DNA of 64,000 nucleotides. Source: Scytalidium lignicola (Eukaryota > Ascomycota > Leotiomycetes). The DNA lies in the NCBI GenBank assembly GCA_002812745.2, contig NCSJ02000087.1, forward strand, positions 78,334-142,333, in the 5' to 3' direction. A program made the position numbers and the translations under genes. Positions 35,251-47,667 of this stretch are shown here, one piece after another (within the stretch, counting starts at the first letter, position 1; each line of letters opens with the position of its first letter). The notes below the pieces were generated by a model, which ran no database searches, had not been told where the DNA came from, and saw nothing but the letters and a program-made list of their open reading frames with translations.

Positions 35251-37288
35251 ATGGCCGATATTGATGATGAACTCCTTGCTCTTGCAGGCGAGGCTTCTTC
35301 GGACGAGGAGGATGCTCAAATGAGCAGAGAAAGTTCAGCTTCGCCAGATAAACGTACCCCTAAATCAAGCAAGACGAAGAAGTCTAGTACTAGAAAACGA
35401 TCGAGGCGGCAAAATGATTCAGAAGAAGAAGGCGAGGCGTACGTTTTCCCAAGGCATTTTGTTTCTTCCATATGTTCCTTGCTACAAATACTCGCCCCTC
35501 GTTTTAAATGAGTGCGACTGATCCTTCAACAGTTCCTCAGGAAGTTCATCACCAGGCTCTCGACAATCTGCACCGATGGATGAATCAGATTCAGATTCGG
35601 ACGCCTCTCCTGCCAACTTTTACGATGAAGCTGATAAATACCCCCTTGAGGGTAAATTTATGAACGCGGCCGAGAAGGCTGAGATTATGGCTATGCCAGA
35701 GATTAAACGTGAAGAACTTCTTGCTGAACGTGCCCAAGAAGTAGAACGAGATCGACAGAACAGGGCTCTTCGCCAACTGTTAAGCGCTCGTGAGGCCGAG
35801 AGCAGGAAACAGGAGAAAAAGCGCAAAGCAGGAAATGCAGATCTAGATGAATCACAGCGAAAGACTTCACGCCAGCGGACTAAACTAGGGGGAGGCAAGG
35901 TTGGCGAGACAAGCACTGGTATCGATAGTTTAAAGCGTGCAAGAGCCGAAAAGAATGATCGTCAACGCCGTCGTGACGAAGACAAGGAGCGGAACAAAGA
36001 TCGAAAGACATATGCCCACGATGACTTCTCAGATGTTGATGCGGATGGAGACAGCGAAGTAGAGTGGGATGATGGCAAGATAAAGGACAAGAAGTCTCGC
36101 TCTCCTGATTATAAGGATGCTCAACCGGCAGAGCTACATGATATCGAGCGGGTTCGAGTTGGGAGAAGTCGGTTTGCGATGGTATGCTTTTATCCTGGCT
36201 TCGATCAAGCGATTACCGGTTGCTTTGCTCGCATAAGTGTTGGGGTTGATAAGGAAACGGGTCAGAACATATACCGAATGGCGCTTATTAAAGGTTAGCA
36301 GATATTTGAGCCATCTTGATATAAACTAATCAATATTTGTAGGATTTGTCGAGGACCGACCATATGCAATAGAGACGGCAAATGGGAAGCACTTTAAGAC
36401 AACCCAGTACGTTCGTGCTGCACACGGGAAGGCAGAGAGAAACTGGCCATTTATAACATGTTCTGATTCACCATTTACGGAGGTTTGAATACCATAAATT
36501 CAGCTGTCCTATGATAATGTACTAATCGTCTGTAGGCGGAGTGGGCCCGGTACAAGCAAACATGCCTGGTTGAAGGCGTTCCTCTACCAACGAAACCTAG
36601 ACTATCTACTAAGATTGCAGAGATCAACGCCCTTGTAAACCGTTCATGGACGGAAGCGGAATTACAAGAGAAGTTGACCAAGTCTGGTGCATTGATCAAC
36701 AAATATATTCCCATTGAACGCAACCGTCTAAATAATCTTATCAAGGAAGCAAAAGCTCGAGGTGACGAAGAAAAGATCAAACAGCTCCAGGAAGAGCTCG
36801 AGGCACTTGATGGACCAAAACTTGCTTACAGCACGTCGATGCAGGGTGCAAAGAAGAACTCGGTTGCAGGTGTCTTAACTCAACAGGAACGATTGGCCGA
36901 ATTAAATAGACAGCATCGACGTGAGAATGCTGAGAAGGTTCGCCAGGCCCAGATTGCTGAGAGGCGAGCTGCAAAACTTGCGGAAGCTGCTGCTGCCCGA
37001 GGTGAGAGTGTCGCAGAAGACCACTCTCGAAGGGTCAAAACACGAGCCAAGTTCAAGCATGATGTTTCTGAATCATTTAGTGCGAAGAAAACTGATAGTG
37101 AACGGAGCGGCACCAATACTCCTGCAGCTGGGACTCCTAATCTGGGGGCAAAGAAGATCGGTACGCCGCTGCCTCACATTGCCAAATTGCAAGCAAAGGA
37201 TGAGAAAGGGTTGCCAACAATCCGTCGGCCCCTCATGGACGACGATATCATTGGGGCTATCGATCTCGGTATCGATATTGAGTTGTGA
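35251..37288 (+). CDS. RTF1: RTF1, Paf1-complex subunit (Plus3 domain)
   Basis: Four exons (35251-35438, 35533-36293, 36343-36482, 36536-37288) give 613 aa. The acidic, Ser-rich N-terminus (MADIDDELLALAGEASSDEE) is typical. The histone-modification region is probably the stretch from about residue 85 (DKYPLEGKFMNAAEKAE). The Plus3 domain runs from about 262 to 370 (RVRVGRSRF, GFVEDRPYAIETANGKHFKT). A long charged coiled coil follows, then a basic tail. Rtf1 links the Paf1 complex to Spt5 and stimulates H2B ubiquitylation during elongation by RNA polymerase II. The Plus3 core is complete. Confidence 0.95.
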
Positions 37289-40200
37289 GAGAGAGGGGGA
37301 GAAAGGGGATCTAGTGTATCAAAAATCGAAGTTTGTGGAGGCGCAGTGGGATTTTGTTTGCTACAGGATTTTTTTTTGGCGGGTTGCAAGGTATTTTCGC
37401 AAGAAGCTCCAAATTTGGCATTCTCACACAACATGGACATGTATCTAAGGAGGCTCTGGAAGGAAAGGCGTTACTTAGACAAATCTAATACACGGTTAGA
37501 CATTTAACATTACCGGGTTCTCCACGGAATCGATCTTGCTTTGAACTACCTATTGTAGCATTCTCAACGCTATGACCTGCATGAGCGTTGACAAATTGAT
37601 AAAAGGATAAGGGAAAGTGCCGGACAGAAATTGCAGCATAGCACATTTTACAGGCGGAATCGGAGACTGGTTAATAAGCCTAGTTTTAAAACCTAGTTTT
37701 TATAGAAGAGTTTGAGCATGATTCATAAGAGTTGGGACTATGTGGTAGTATTTTCAGTTGTGAAACGTTTTAGGATCTGACTTGCTGGTTGAAGGCGAGA
37801 TAATCACATTGAGGGTATTTTTAGAGAGATATCTTATCACAGTTGAATGGTGGGCAAACCGCTCATTGTTAATTTGTTAACTAGCTACTTAATACTGCAA
37901 GAAGATCATTAGTTTATGACGAATCTGATATTACTCATAGGCTTTCCGGAGTTTGCTGTACTGTGTATATATGGCATCACATTTTGCATGACGTCTATGG
38001 AAACTTGGGAAAGACCTCGGTAACTAATAATAACCCATCCGTTGTTTTGAAACAGCCGTGTTCCTTATATAGCTACGGAACCGGAAGAGTCTCAATGCAA
38101 AAACTTCCTCTTGGTGTGGTGGAGGTGGAGTACGGGCATTCACGTACAGTCAGCGAGTGTTGTTGTCCAGTTGCAGAAGGGTCATCACGTGATGCTGGCT
38201 ACGTTCCAAGTGCGACGACTTCAGACGAATGTGCAGCAGATGCATGCCGGCGATGATGATTGGCAGTTTGATCTGCTGCTTCAGCCTTCGCCGCCCCGCA
38301 AGCATGTCTTATTTTACTGTACCTCCAACTTTTGAGTCGTCTCACGTCAGAGATAGGTGTTCGGAATGCGGTCCCGAGGGCTTCCTCGTCTTTCTTAACG
38401 GTCTGCAAGCACCAAGCAGACGGCCATCCGCACACTTGCAGGATGTTCCCGTATCAGCGTTGCATAATCGCCCTCTACCCGTGGTGTAAGCTCGTCATCA
38501 GCCTTAGGTTTGGAATCATGTGGTGTTGTTGTTGTGTCCGTTTTGTACAGCGAAGGATTCCGGTTCTCTTTTACGTGCTGACCAACCGCAACGAGATCGG
38601 CTTGATCCCAAGTTGACTTGCAGCATTTTTTTCAGACCAAAAATCCTTTCGATACGAGCATAATTGAACTTTTGATCGCGGAGCCGGTGACGACTGGCAG
38701 ATTGGCAGTCTAGATCGACGGCGAGGGGGGGTTGGAGGAGTTCAGGCGAGCGGGCTAGGGGAAGTCCAGTTACGCGGCATCGACGTCGACATATTCTGAA
38801 ACGGATGAGGTGGTGAGGCGTCAGTTGTGCGGACCAATCAGCAGCCGGAACAAGGTGTAACGCTAGATTTAGAGCTGGCTAGGATTTGAGTTTCCATGCC
38901 CCTCCCCTCCACAACGACGACGACGCTCCACACACACGCCATGGTTTCCATCGTCAATTGTTGGTGACCTCACCTCACTCACTCACTCTCTCATACACAC
39001 ACTCTCTCGCGCTGCTCGCTGCTACGCTCTGTTGCTTTGCAGCAGTGCTACTGTACGACTGCTTCGGGCAAGAGCCAGAGCCAGAGCAGGCAGCCTGCGG
39101 TAGTGGACTTTGTGGGCTGTGGATTCTTGTGGACTGTGGCTCAGCGTGAACGACTGTTCTTTTCCTTCCCAGCAGCATAGCACGCGCTCCCCACTACTGC
39201 TGCCTCTGCTGCTGTCGGGCTCCACACGGGTCTCGAGGATGCACGGCACTAGGAATCTGCTCAAACCACCGCGGAGCCTAGATCGTGTCAATGACACGCA
39301 ATACCGGTCGATCCAATCATGGCCGCCGTGAAGGTCAAAGTTAAATCTCTCACTGCAATGATGGCTTTTGCTAGTACAGGTGTCTTTCGTACTTTTGTAC
39401 GTACTGTATGTACTGTCCTGTACTCTCCTGTACATACTGTACAATCTGGCAGGTATGTGAAGTGATTAAGAGAACCATCATTGCATAACCCTCCTAGCCA
39501 ACCCCAATGAAGCAAAGGACGCAGGATCAAAGATGGTGATGATAGCAGAACGCTCTGTTGTGCGCTGCTTCGTCAGCCTCAATCTTATCAACTTATCAGA
39601 ACAGAATGCACAGAAGAGAATTGGTCTTGACACAAAATACACAACACGCGCTTAGCTGCAGCGCACAAGCCGCTTCCATATCACAGCTCTTGTGTTTTGG
39701 GCCATTACTCGAATTATTATTATGATTATATTATCATTGTCGAAGTATGCGGTATTGTGCACAAGCTGCACTTAATCAGCATTTTGTCCAGAGACAAAAC
39801 CGATTCGGAGGTTGGTTGGCTTGTTTCAACTGCCGGGTGGCTGCGTCTGTGGAGAAAAGTTGCTGAAGACATATGCGAACGTTTTGCTCGGTTGCATCGA
39901 AGCTTTCATTTTTTTCATTTTTTTCATTTCTTTGCACCGATGGAGTTTCAGGCTGAGATACCGTACTTGAGGTGAATTTCGCAACTTGCGCCGTTTTCTG
40001 CCATCCAGAGGCTGGTTCTGGTGTTTCTTCCATTATCGATAACCCTATCTGGGGGACACGAGGCGAGAGGCGCCACCCAGACATGGTTCAGCCGAAGGGA
40101 AAAAAACCGTCGTCGATCATTCTCGGATGGTTTGACCCAGGACCCTTCGCCTACTTACTATAGACAAGGCTCAGGCTTGGGAAACCCATTACGACCAGTC

Positions 40201-41476
40201 GTTGCATGGGTCGGATCAAGAACGACTGTGGAGAATCTTAACATCAAACACTAGGGCCGCGTCCTTCTTATGCAACAACCTTCCACCCCGCCGCGGGAGA
40301 TCGAACGCCTTGCTGGCTCTGACTACGACGACACCACTTCTACCGTGCCCTACTAATCATAATAATGCTACCGTCCTTATGTCGGCACCCGTTTCTGTCT
40401 CAATTACTGTATTATCCTTCTCTCTGTTTGTCTATCAACTGCCAGCCAGCCAGACCGTGCTTCGCTACACCACCACCACCCCCCAAAAACCAGCCTTGCC
40501 TTGCTTTGAAGGCTTATCCATCATCCATCCTTGACTTCATCCTATCTTTTGTCTTTGCACCCCTCTTGGTACTTTCTTCTTTTTGCCTCCATTGCAGGTC
40601 TTGCTCTGCCCTAACCTTACCTTACCTTACCCTACCCTACCATACCAGAGCACAGCCTCCGTCTTCCCGTTTCACTCCTGTTGATTCTCCTAGTCTTCCA
40701 CACTGGCCAACACGTTACACTGCATCATCCTGGGAAACTGATTGATAACTCTTTGCACGAGCGATTTTGAGGTTTGGGTTTGATCCCTCCTCTTTCAGCA
40801 ACACCACAAGATCTCAAACAAATGGGTTAAGTTTCGAGATTAAGGCTACCCATAGTTCAACCTCTCGCAACCATTTCTAAAGATTGCCTTGCCTCTTTCC
40901 GGAATCGGTAGATCCGATCCCTCCCTGGAACCAACCATCACAAGATCCCCGGGGGGTCAGACGAGAGTAGTACGATACACCCAAATCTAGTAGAGGTGTT
41001 TCGAAAAGTTCGTGCTCAAGTCAATGCATGGTCGGGGATCTAGCACTCTTCAACCTCTTGCCAACCCGTAAGCCATTCACCGGCCATCGGCAGACCGTTT
41101 GACTCGGCTTATTCCTTCGAACTACCCGGCCAGAGACAATTCTTTGTTTTTCTACTTCAACTTCAACGATGGTCCCTGTCATCTAAACAGCCGTGAAAAG
41201 TCACTGAGGATCTTTGAAACATTACTTGGAAGGGTTATATATCGATGCCCTACATTTCATTTTTATCCATCTTTTTGCCACCACGTTGTTGAAGGATTTT
41301 TTTTTATTTTTTGGCCCTCCTACTAGATCTATTGTCTGGTTTACTAAGGACGCTGTTTTTGACAGCACATGCTTGTCAGCAATGTGTGTTGGGGTTTTTC
41401 CATGAGATATATTGCTACAGCGCCTTCAATTCTATATACAGAAAAACTATTATAGTGATAGTTATCGAGAACCAAT
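37289..41476. other. 4.2 kb region without a gene, pyrimidine-rich toward its end
   Basis: No coding model can be supported. Notable pieces: CT and CA runs at about 38970-39010; a cluster of GTAC-containing words at about 39385-39455; T-rich CATTTTTTT repeats at 39907-39935; a CCTTA/CCCTA microsatellite at about 40611-40645; and strongly pyrimidine-rich sequence from about 40330 to 40760. The last 1-1.5 kb probably holds the promoter and a long 5' leader with short upstream frames for the ORP1-like gene at 41477. A non-coding RNA is possible but unproven. Confidence 0.4.
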
Positions 41477-44018
41477 ATGGACGTGTCGTCGCTGTTAAAC
41501 TCCAACAGCGTTGCTGCTGGGCAACAAGAACAGAAGGAGATATCAGACGCAACGGTGAAGAATAGAACACCGTGGGATGCTGATGGCTATTCACTACCTA
41601 TTACCAACGTCGGGGAAACCAATAGCACGGACGAACGCAATACCACCATTTCTACGGATGATGGTTCACAAAAAGAACACTCTCTTTCCCCTGAACAGGG
41701 AGCCTTTAACCCTCAAAACTCTCTTCCGTCTCTTAAACAACATCTCTATTCACCTTCTCAAGAATCACAATCACTATCAAAGGTGGCCCTGACCAACAGT
41801 GCCGAACTAGATTCTGGTATTCACACAGTTCAAGACGATAATTCACACCAAGAACAGCCTACAATGCTACAGCATAAATTTTCTGATAGTCGAAGCTCTC
41901 TTTCTTCCTTCACATCATCACTACACTCGGCCTCGCACTCACGAATATCATCCACTTCGACTATTTGGAGTTCTCAAGTGGATACTGCTTTTGACAACCA
42001 ACCAAGGTCTGTGCGGAGTCGTTCTTTAGAAGACGCGACAGCTTTAGTAGGAGAAAAGGGGTGGTTTATCCGTCAGGCAAATCAACCTGTCGAGCTTCAA
42101 GAACGTCCTGCTTCACCTAGTGACGCTATGCTGATAAAGCGTACTAATTTACCACCGTTGAAAGTGGATACAGGGGAAGATACATTGAAAGTGTTTGATC
42201 GTACACAGCTGTAAGTCTTTTTTCCCCTGCTTTTCTTTTTGAGTGCCTTATTTCTTCTCATTACATTCAACTAACATGCCTGTTAGGGGTAATCCACTTC
42301 ATAGCACTCTGCTACATAAGCAAGACTTAGAGTTGGGCACTATACAGCTGCGAGGCCATAAGAGAGCTCTATCAGCACCAGATCCGTCCTTCGTCATGGC
42401 TGATTTCACAAGACATTCTGTATTACAACAGCCGGGAGCCGAGTTGACTCCTCCATCTTCACACCATCCCGATCAGTGCTCTCCTGCAGCCACCCTCATT
42501 CACGTTGCACCAGCCACACCACCGGCTTCTGCTGGTCAAGTCGAAGACCAGTCGATCACATGCATGTATATTGCCAACTGTGATACCGGATCTCAACCTC
42601 GCAAAGCCATTTCGCACATTTTTGGTCGCAATAAGATGTGCACGAGAAAGATTCCTCAGAATGTCTGGGTTCACTATTGTCGAAAACATTATCAACGAAG
42701 TCGCTATCGAAATCCTAAAGAATATGCCAAGTTACAATGCGATCTTGTGCAACAACAGATCCGTCGTGTTCATGATTGGAGTGAGAATAACCTTCAAACT
42801 GCTCAGCCAGGAGTCGTACAGGATTGGGGACTCGCCATCCGTAAGCGGGAGCAAAAGCGCCTCGATGATATGGGCAGCTCGAGCAGAAAAAGGAGTGCGG
42901 CAACATTTGATCAAAATGATAGCGAGGACGGAGATAATGGAGATGACATAGGTGATCGAAGGAATAGCGTCCCTTTGACTGCTGTCCCGGATTGGCTCTT
43001 AGCTCTCTGTGGCAAAGGCTATAGTACGACAGAGATACTGGAAATATTTAGTCGACTACACTCTGAGATCTTAGAGGATCGCATGCCCTGCTTTCCTGAT
43101 ATCGAGATTCTTCCGAACATCATCATGGACGATGAGGATCCCGATTCACCTCAACGTTTCACCAAGCGAAAACCAACCGCTAGTGTTCATAGACGGTCCC
43201 AATCGTTGAGTGTTACAACTATATCCGGTGCAACGCAGTCTGATCAAAGCGTAGAGCAGGCTGTCAGCTGGGTAGTTGATGAAAGGAGTTCTTATCAAAA
43301 GCGGAGAAGACCAAATGAGGGGGTTTTGGACTCTCCCGCACTCGTCAATGATGCCAGGATGTTAGACATGCCTACGGAAAGCAGCAGGAGACTCCAAAAA
43401 CTGGTTCACAGGCCTATCTTTGCGAATATTGACGAGAATCATGCTGAGGATGGATATAGAGCTAGCACAGCTGACCAGAGTTACTCTGTTCCATCCCATA
43501 GTTCATCCCCTCCTTTATTTTCTCACGAAACACAGAGAAGAAGCGGTCCACTTATACCCTTAGCTATTGAATCAGGACCATACAAGAGGCAACGAGCAGT
43601 CAGACGAAGTACGCATCAACGCTCTCAATCCGATATGGGTTCCTTTTATTCATCGGCTGTGTCTTACCCTAACACCTCGACTCCCAACTCCTCACTTGTG
43701 AATGCATATGAGCAAACACGACCAACAACTTCACATTCTTATGGACAGTCTGAATCATACACCCATCAGGGATATCGAGCGCGTGATACGTATCGTCATG
43801 AAAGCTCTGAGTCTCAAAGAGTCATCCAAGGACCAGTGATGGAACAATTTGGTCATCAAAAGGCTCCAGCCTTACAGCCTTTCTATTTGCCGTCATCATT
43901 ATCATCGTATGGTCGAGAACCCCAGCCACATTATAAATTTCATTCTTACTTGGAAGGAGCTCGCACATTCCTTCCTCCCGAGGTTCAGGAGCCTCGAGCT
44001 TATAGCGTCAGGTGCTAA
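41477..44018 (+). CDS. ORP1-like conserved fungal protein with Cys/His module
   Basis: Two exons (41477-42210 and 42287-44018) give 821 aa. Most of it is Ser/Gln/Pro-rich and disordered. The one dense, conserved-looking block is at residues 335-410. It has Cys337, Cys343, Cys363, Cys376 and His379 in the pattern C-x5-C-x19-C-x12-C-x2-H, with a FGRNKMCTRKIPQNVWVHYC core and a basic RKHYQRSRYR tail, then a short helical part ending in KREQKRLDD. I know similar proteins only as ORP1-like in other Pezizomycotina. Zinc binding and nucleic-acid binding are inferences from the Cys/His spacing and basic residues. A second ordered island (PDWLLALCGKGYSTTEILEI) follows at about 490. A nuclear regulator is likely; the target is unknown. 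Confidence 0.7.
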
Positions 44019-45243
44019 GACTTTGTTACAACCTTCGTTCATGTATTTTCTTATATATTGTTTTAGTGGGTTAGTTGTGGTTCATCGGCACTCTTTTACT
44101 TTCCAGGTCCCATATTCTTTGAAATTACTAGATAGGTTTTGGGTGGCTTGCAATGAATATCAATTGCTAGTGCCAGTCTCAGTTTGCGAAAATTCGATTA
44201 TGGACATGGGAAAATAGGACTAGGGCGTGGGGGTATGAATCATTCTTTTTTGCTACGATATCCATGGTAGACACCAACAACGTTTTCATTTGGGCGGATG
44301 GGTTTGGTCTAGCGGTTACGAAACGAAATGGAGTCTGGCAACTTCAAATGGGACTAGACATGATACCTTTTTTGCGATGATCTTAGCTTTTTACGATGTT
44401 AGTATAATTAAATTATGCACTAGGTTTAGAATTAAATCTCATGTGATGAATGTGTGGTCCATCTACTGTACTCTCTGTCCATAGTAATCCCAGACTCGAG
44501 TAACCTATATTACAACGATCCTCGGTGGCATCAGGCCTTGTCTCCTAGGGACAAGTCTCTTGACTTGTATCGGAATGATGAAGAAAATTCTTTACCCAGG
44601 TAAAGTTAATCTACCGTCGGAAATGAACCAGGGCGTGCTAGGCCAATTGTTGATCTCTGATGAAAAAAGGACCCCCCACATAAGTTATCAGCCCAAAGTG
44701 CGGAGGCGAGGGCCATCTGTTCGAAACAAAAACGTTCTGCGGCAACATTTTATTTCCCCTGCACCTTCAATTATCCTCAACACGGGTAATAGATCGTACA
44801 AGCAACGGCCACTTTATTTCACGCTCCGTCACTGGCCAGCGGTAAAACGGGCCGCCCTCATTCGTGGGAGCGTGACCTTAACTGCTTTACTTCTCGTGCC
44901 TAAAAGAAAAGTGTGATCTACACGCATTTTTTTGATGGCGGTACTGGATTGGAAGTGATTAGAGTCGCATCTGACCTAGCTTTCTCCGGCTTCACCGTGG
45001 ATTCGGTATTGTATTTGATCTGCTCTACCGTCTATCACAGCGCTTTGGAGCATGCATAGCCTATGTACTTTTGTGGCAGAGAACGGCACTTGGAGTAGAT
45101 GAGGTAGCTTCAGGGGCCTTATGGGCTCTCAGGCTTTTCGCTCGTGCTTGACGGCTTCCAATCGGGAAGATGGGGGGATTTGCAACGTCAATTTACACGG
45201 TTAAACGATATACCAAGGGGGAAAAGACGTCAAATCGGATGTA
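44019..45243. other. 3' flank before the AT-rich compartment
   Basis: No gene can be supported. A frame at 44560-44916 has no ATG at its front and no domain. A tRNA A-box-like GGTCTAGCGGTTACG at 44309-44323 lacks a matching B-box or cloverleaf. GC content is still ordinary here; the AT-rich block begins with the transposon at 45244. Confidence 0.5.
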
Positions 45244-45375
45244 ATCGTCGGGCCTCAGGCACACGCATTGCCCGACAAAACTCACATTCGCTCGTAGTCG
45301 GTGGAAGCGAGTGTGGCAGGTAAGCGAGTGTGGCAGCTTCTTATTTTTGTATGGTAAACGCACACAAATTAAATA
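45244..45375 (+). repeat. Left terminal inverted repeat
   Basis: 132 bp, matching the right repeat base for base except for two transitions, plus an extra 17 bp tandem duplication of GCGAGTGTGGCAG-containing sequence at about 45303-45336. Confidence 0.93.
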
Positions 45376-45425
45376 CACCCCACCATAAATTATCTTCTTT
45401 TTAATATATCCTTCACTTTTCCAAT

Positions 45426-47498
45426 ATGTCTACTCCTATTAAGGAGCATATCCTTCGAGCTAAAGAATAGCTTGCTGAGAACCCTACAGAAAGTCAATCT
45501 GTAGCAGCTAAACTATTCAAAGTGAATAGGTCAACTTTAAATATGGCCATTCTAAGGAATAACAATGTTCAGCATGGAGGTCAAAACAAGATCTTGACAG
45601 CTAGTCAAGAGCAAGCTATACATTCCTTTATTAAGTCATACCTTGAGAATGGTTAACTTCTTACTAAAGATATTATATTTGGAGTTATTTGTTATATTCA
45701 AAAGGAAGGTAATTGGCCTTCACCTTCAGTTAGCTGGTTTTGAAAGTGGTGGTATGCTCAACCTGGTCTTCATAAAATCAAGACTAAACCTATTGCTTGA
45801 AATTGAGTTACTGCTCAAGATATAGAAGAAGTTCAAGATTGGTTTTGACATTATAAAGTAATAATTAAAAAAGTATGATATTCAAAAGTAAGATTTGTAT
45901 AATTTCAACGAATTTAGCTTTTGAATTAGTTGTCCTAAAGGAGTAGAGGTGTTAATGCTAATTAAGTTAACTGAAGTATGAATTCCTTAATTCAATTTAA
46001 CACTTTAAAGCTAATGATTAACTCTACTCTTTAAGTCCTGAAAATCAATGATCTATAATTATGGTTGAAACTATTTATACTGATAAAGAATCTTTTATTC
46101 CTCTTATAACAATTATTAAAAGTAAATACTATATGATATCATGGTATAAAGATCAATTAAAAGGTTCAGAAGTAATCTATTTATCAGAGAATGGATATAT
46201 CATAAACTATATAGTTATTTGATTTTTAGAGCACTTTATTCAACATACATAAGCAAGCCTTAATCAACTATACAAACTACTTTTAATGGACAATCAAAGT
46301 AGTTATATGAACTTTGAATTAACGTTATTAGCTAGAAGGAACAATGTAATACTATTTACCTTTCTAGCTTATCTTACTCATTGTATACAACCTCTTGATG
46401 TAAGAGTATTTCAGTTATACAAGTATTAGCATAATAAGGTAATTCAGAGTGTTATAGAATTACTTGATTTTGAATATATATTAAGCTCTTTTTTCTATGA
46501 TTTACTTGTAATTCAACAAGAAACCTTTAAAAAGACTATTATTCAAAATGCTTTTAAAAAGGCTAGTATATAGTTAATTGACAAAGAAGCTACTTTTATA
46601 CTTATGAAGAAATATGTGAAAGTAGAATCTAAGAAGGAACTGATTATAAAGCCTGAATTACTTAAACTAAGGACTTTTAAAACAATTCGTCAAGTCTAAT
46701 ATCAACTAGAAGAGTTTAAACCAAAGGTTTTGGATGTTTTGAGTTCTTTATCTCAACATAAATTTGAATCTTTTATTCGTGAAACTCAATCAGTATTAGA
46801 TAAAGGAGAAGTTACTAAATTCGACTGAGATATAGCATATCAACAAATAAGAGAGCTTATAGCTAAAAAACCCTCTAATCGAAAGAGGCTTTAAAAAGGA
46901 GGAGAACTAACTGCTGAAGTAGCTTACTTATGAATTGAAGAGAAGGAATGAAAGGAAACAGAGAAAGCAGCCAAAAAAAGAAGCTAGAATGCTCTGTCAA
47001 ATAGCCAATAAGGAGAAGAAGGATCAAAAGGCAGCATAAGTTGCATGGCACAAAAAGGAATCACTCAGAAAGAAGGCAATTAAACAGCTTCCTCATGGTG
47101 TAATAGGTAAACCAATTCTGTACAAAGAGCATACTCTACCACGATTCCCAGAGCCTGGAAAAGAGCCAATTAGTCAGAAGCTTATAGTTATACCAACAGT
47201 TGATTTAGCAGAGATTCCACTTCATAGGCCACTTCAAACACCTTCACAACATACAATTAGAACAAGCTTTATAAGGCCAGAGTTACAAGAAGTAAAACAA
47301 CAGGTAGAACAACAAGTAGAACAACAGGTAGAACAAGTGGAGCAACAGGAGGAAAGAGACGGCGAATATTCAGAGGAAAGCTTTATTAACTTGAATTTGG
47401 AAGGTGAATTTGGATATAATTGCACTTCAAGCGATTCAGACAGTTCTTCATTAGATTCCGATGAATCCAGTGAAGGAGGATATTATAGGTTATGGTAA
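45426..47498 (+). pseudogene. Dead Pogo/Fot1 transposase
   Basis: From an ATG at 45426 the frame shows, in order, a helix-turn-helix (psq-like) start (SVAAKLFKVNRSTLNMAI), a CENP-B-like DNA-binding part, a DDE-1 nuclease region ending in the family's HCIQPLDVRVF segment (about 46380-46420), and an acidic C-terminal tail with a VEQQ repeat. Many TAA, TAG and TGA codons interrupt it, at places where CAA, CAG, CGA or TGG would be expected, as RIP produces. It cannot make an enzyme. Confidence 0.85.
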
Positions 47499-47502
47499 TT
47501 AG

Positions 47503-47617
47503 TATTTAATTTGTGTGCGTTTACCATACAAAAATAAGAAGCTGCCACACTCGCTTCCACCAACTACGAGCGAATGTGAGTTTTGTCGGGCAATGCGTGT
47601 GCCTGAGGCCCGATGAT
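47503..47617 (-). repeat. Right terminal inverted repeat
   Basis: 115 bp, the inverted copy of the left repeat. The two differences (positions 4 and about 56 from the outer end) are both transitions. Confidence 0.93.
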
Positions 47618-47667
47618 TAATTAATTTAGTTTTTTTTAATTAATTTTAGTATAAGGTCAAATTAATT

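Larger units (their letters stand above)
45244..47617 (+). mobile_element. Fot1/Pogo-type DNA transposon, degenerate inside
   Basis: A 2374 bp element flanked by a TA target duplication (45242-45243 and 47618-47619). It has long terminal inverted repeats starting ATCGTCGGGCC (left) and ATCATCGGGCC (right, read inward), 132 and 115 bp. The inside carries one long Pogo-superfamily transposase frame with many stops, and the composition falls steeply between the repeats. The size, TA target and domain order place it in the Tc1/mariner-Pogo superfamily as found in fungi (Fot1, Tan1). It sits exactly at the border between gene-bearing and AT-rich DNA. Confidence 0.9.

Noticed and set aside
39385..39455. 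GTAC-rich inverted words, possible hairpin or operator
   Set aside because: The arms do not pair cleanly and similar words occur elsewhere (near 22981); probably low-complexity.
40611..40645. Telomere-like CCTTA/CCCTA run
   Set aside because: Too short and irregular; the fungal telomere unit is TTAGGG/CCCTAA, so this is a microsatellite.
44300..44380. tRNA-like GGTCTAGCGGTTACG
   Set aside because: Only an A-box resemblance; no B-box and no cloverleaf could be folded.
44560..44916. 118-codon frame
   Set aside because: Starts at a TTG rather than ATG and has no recognisable feature.
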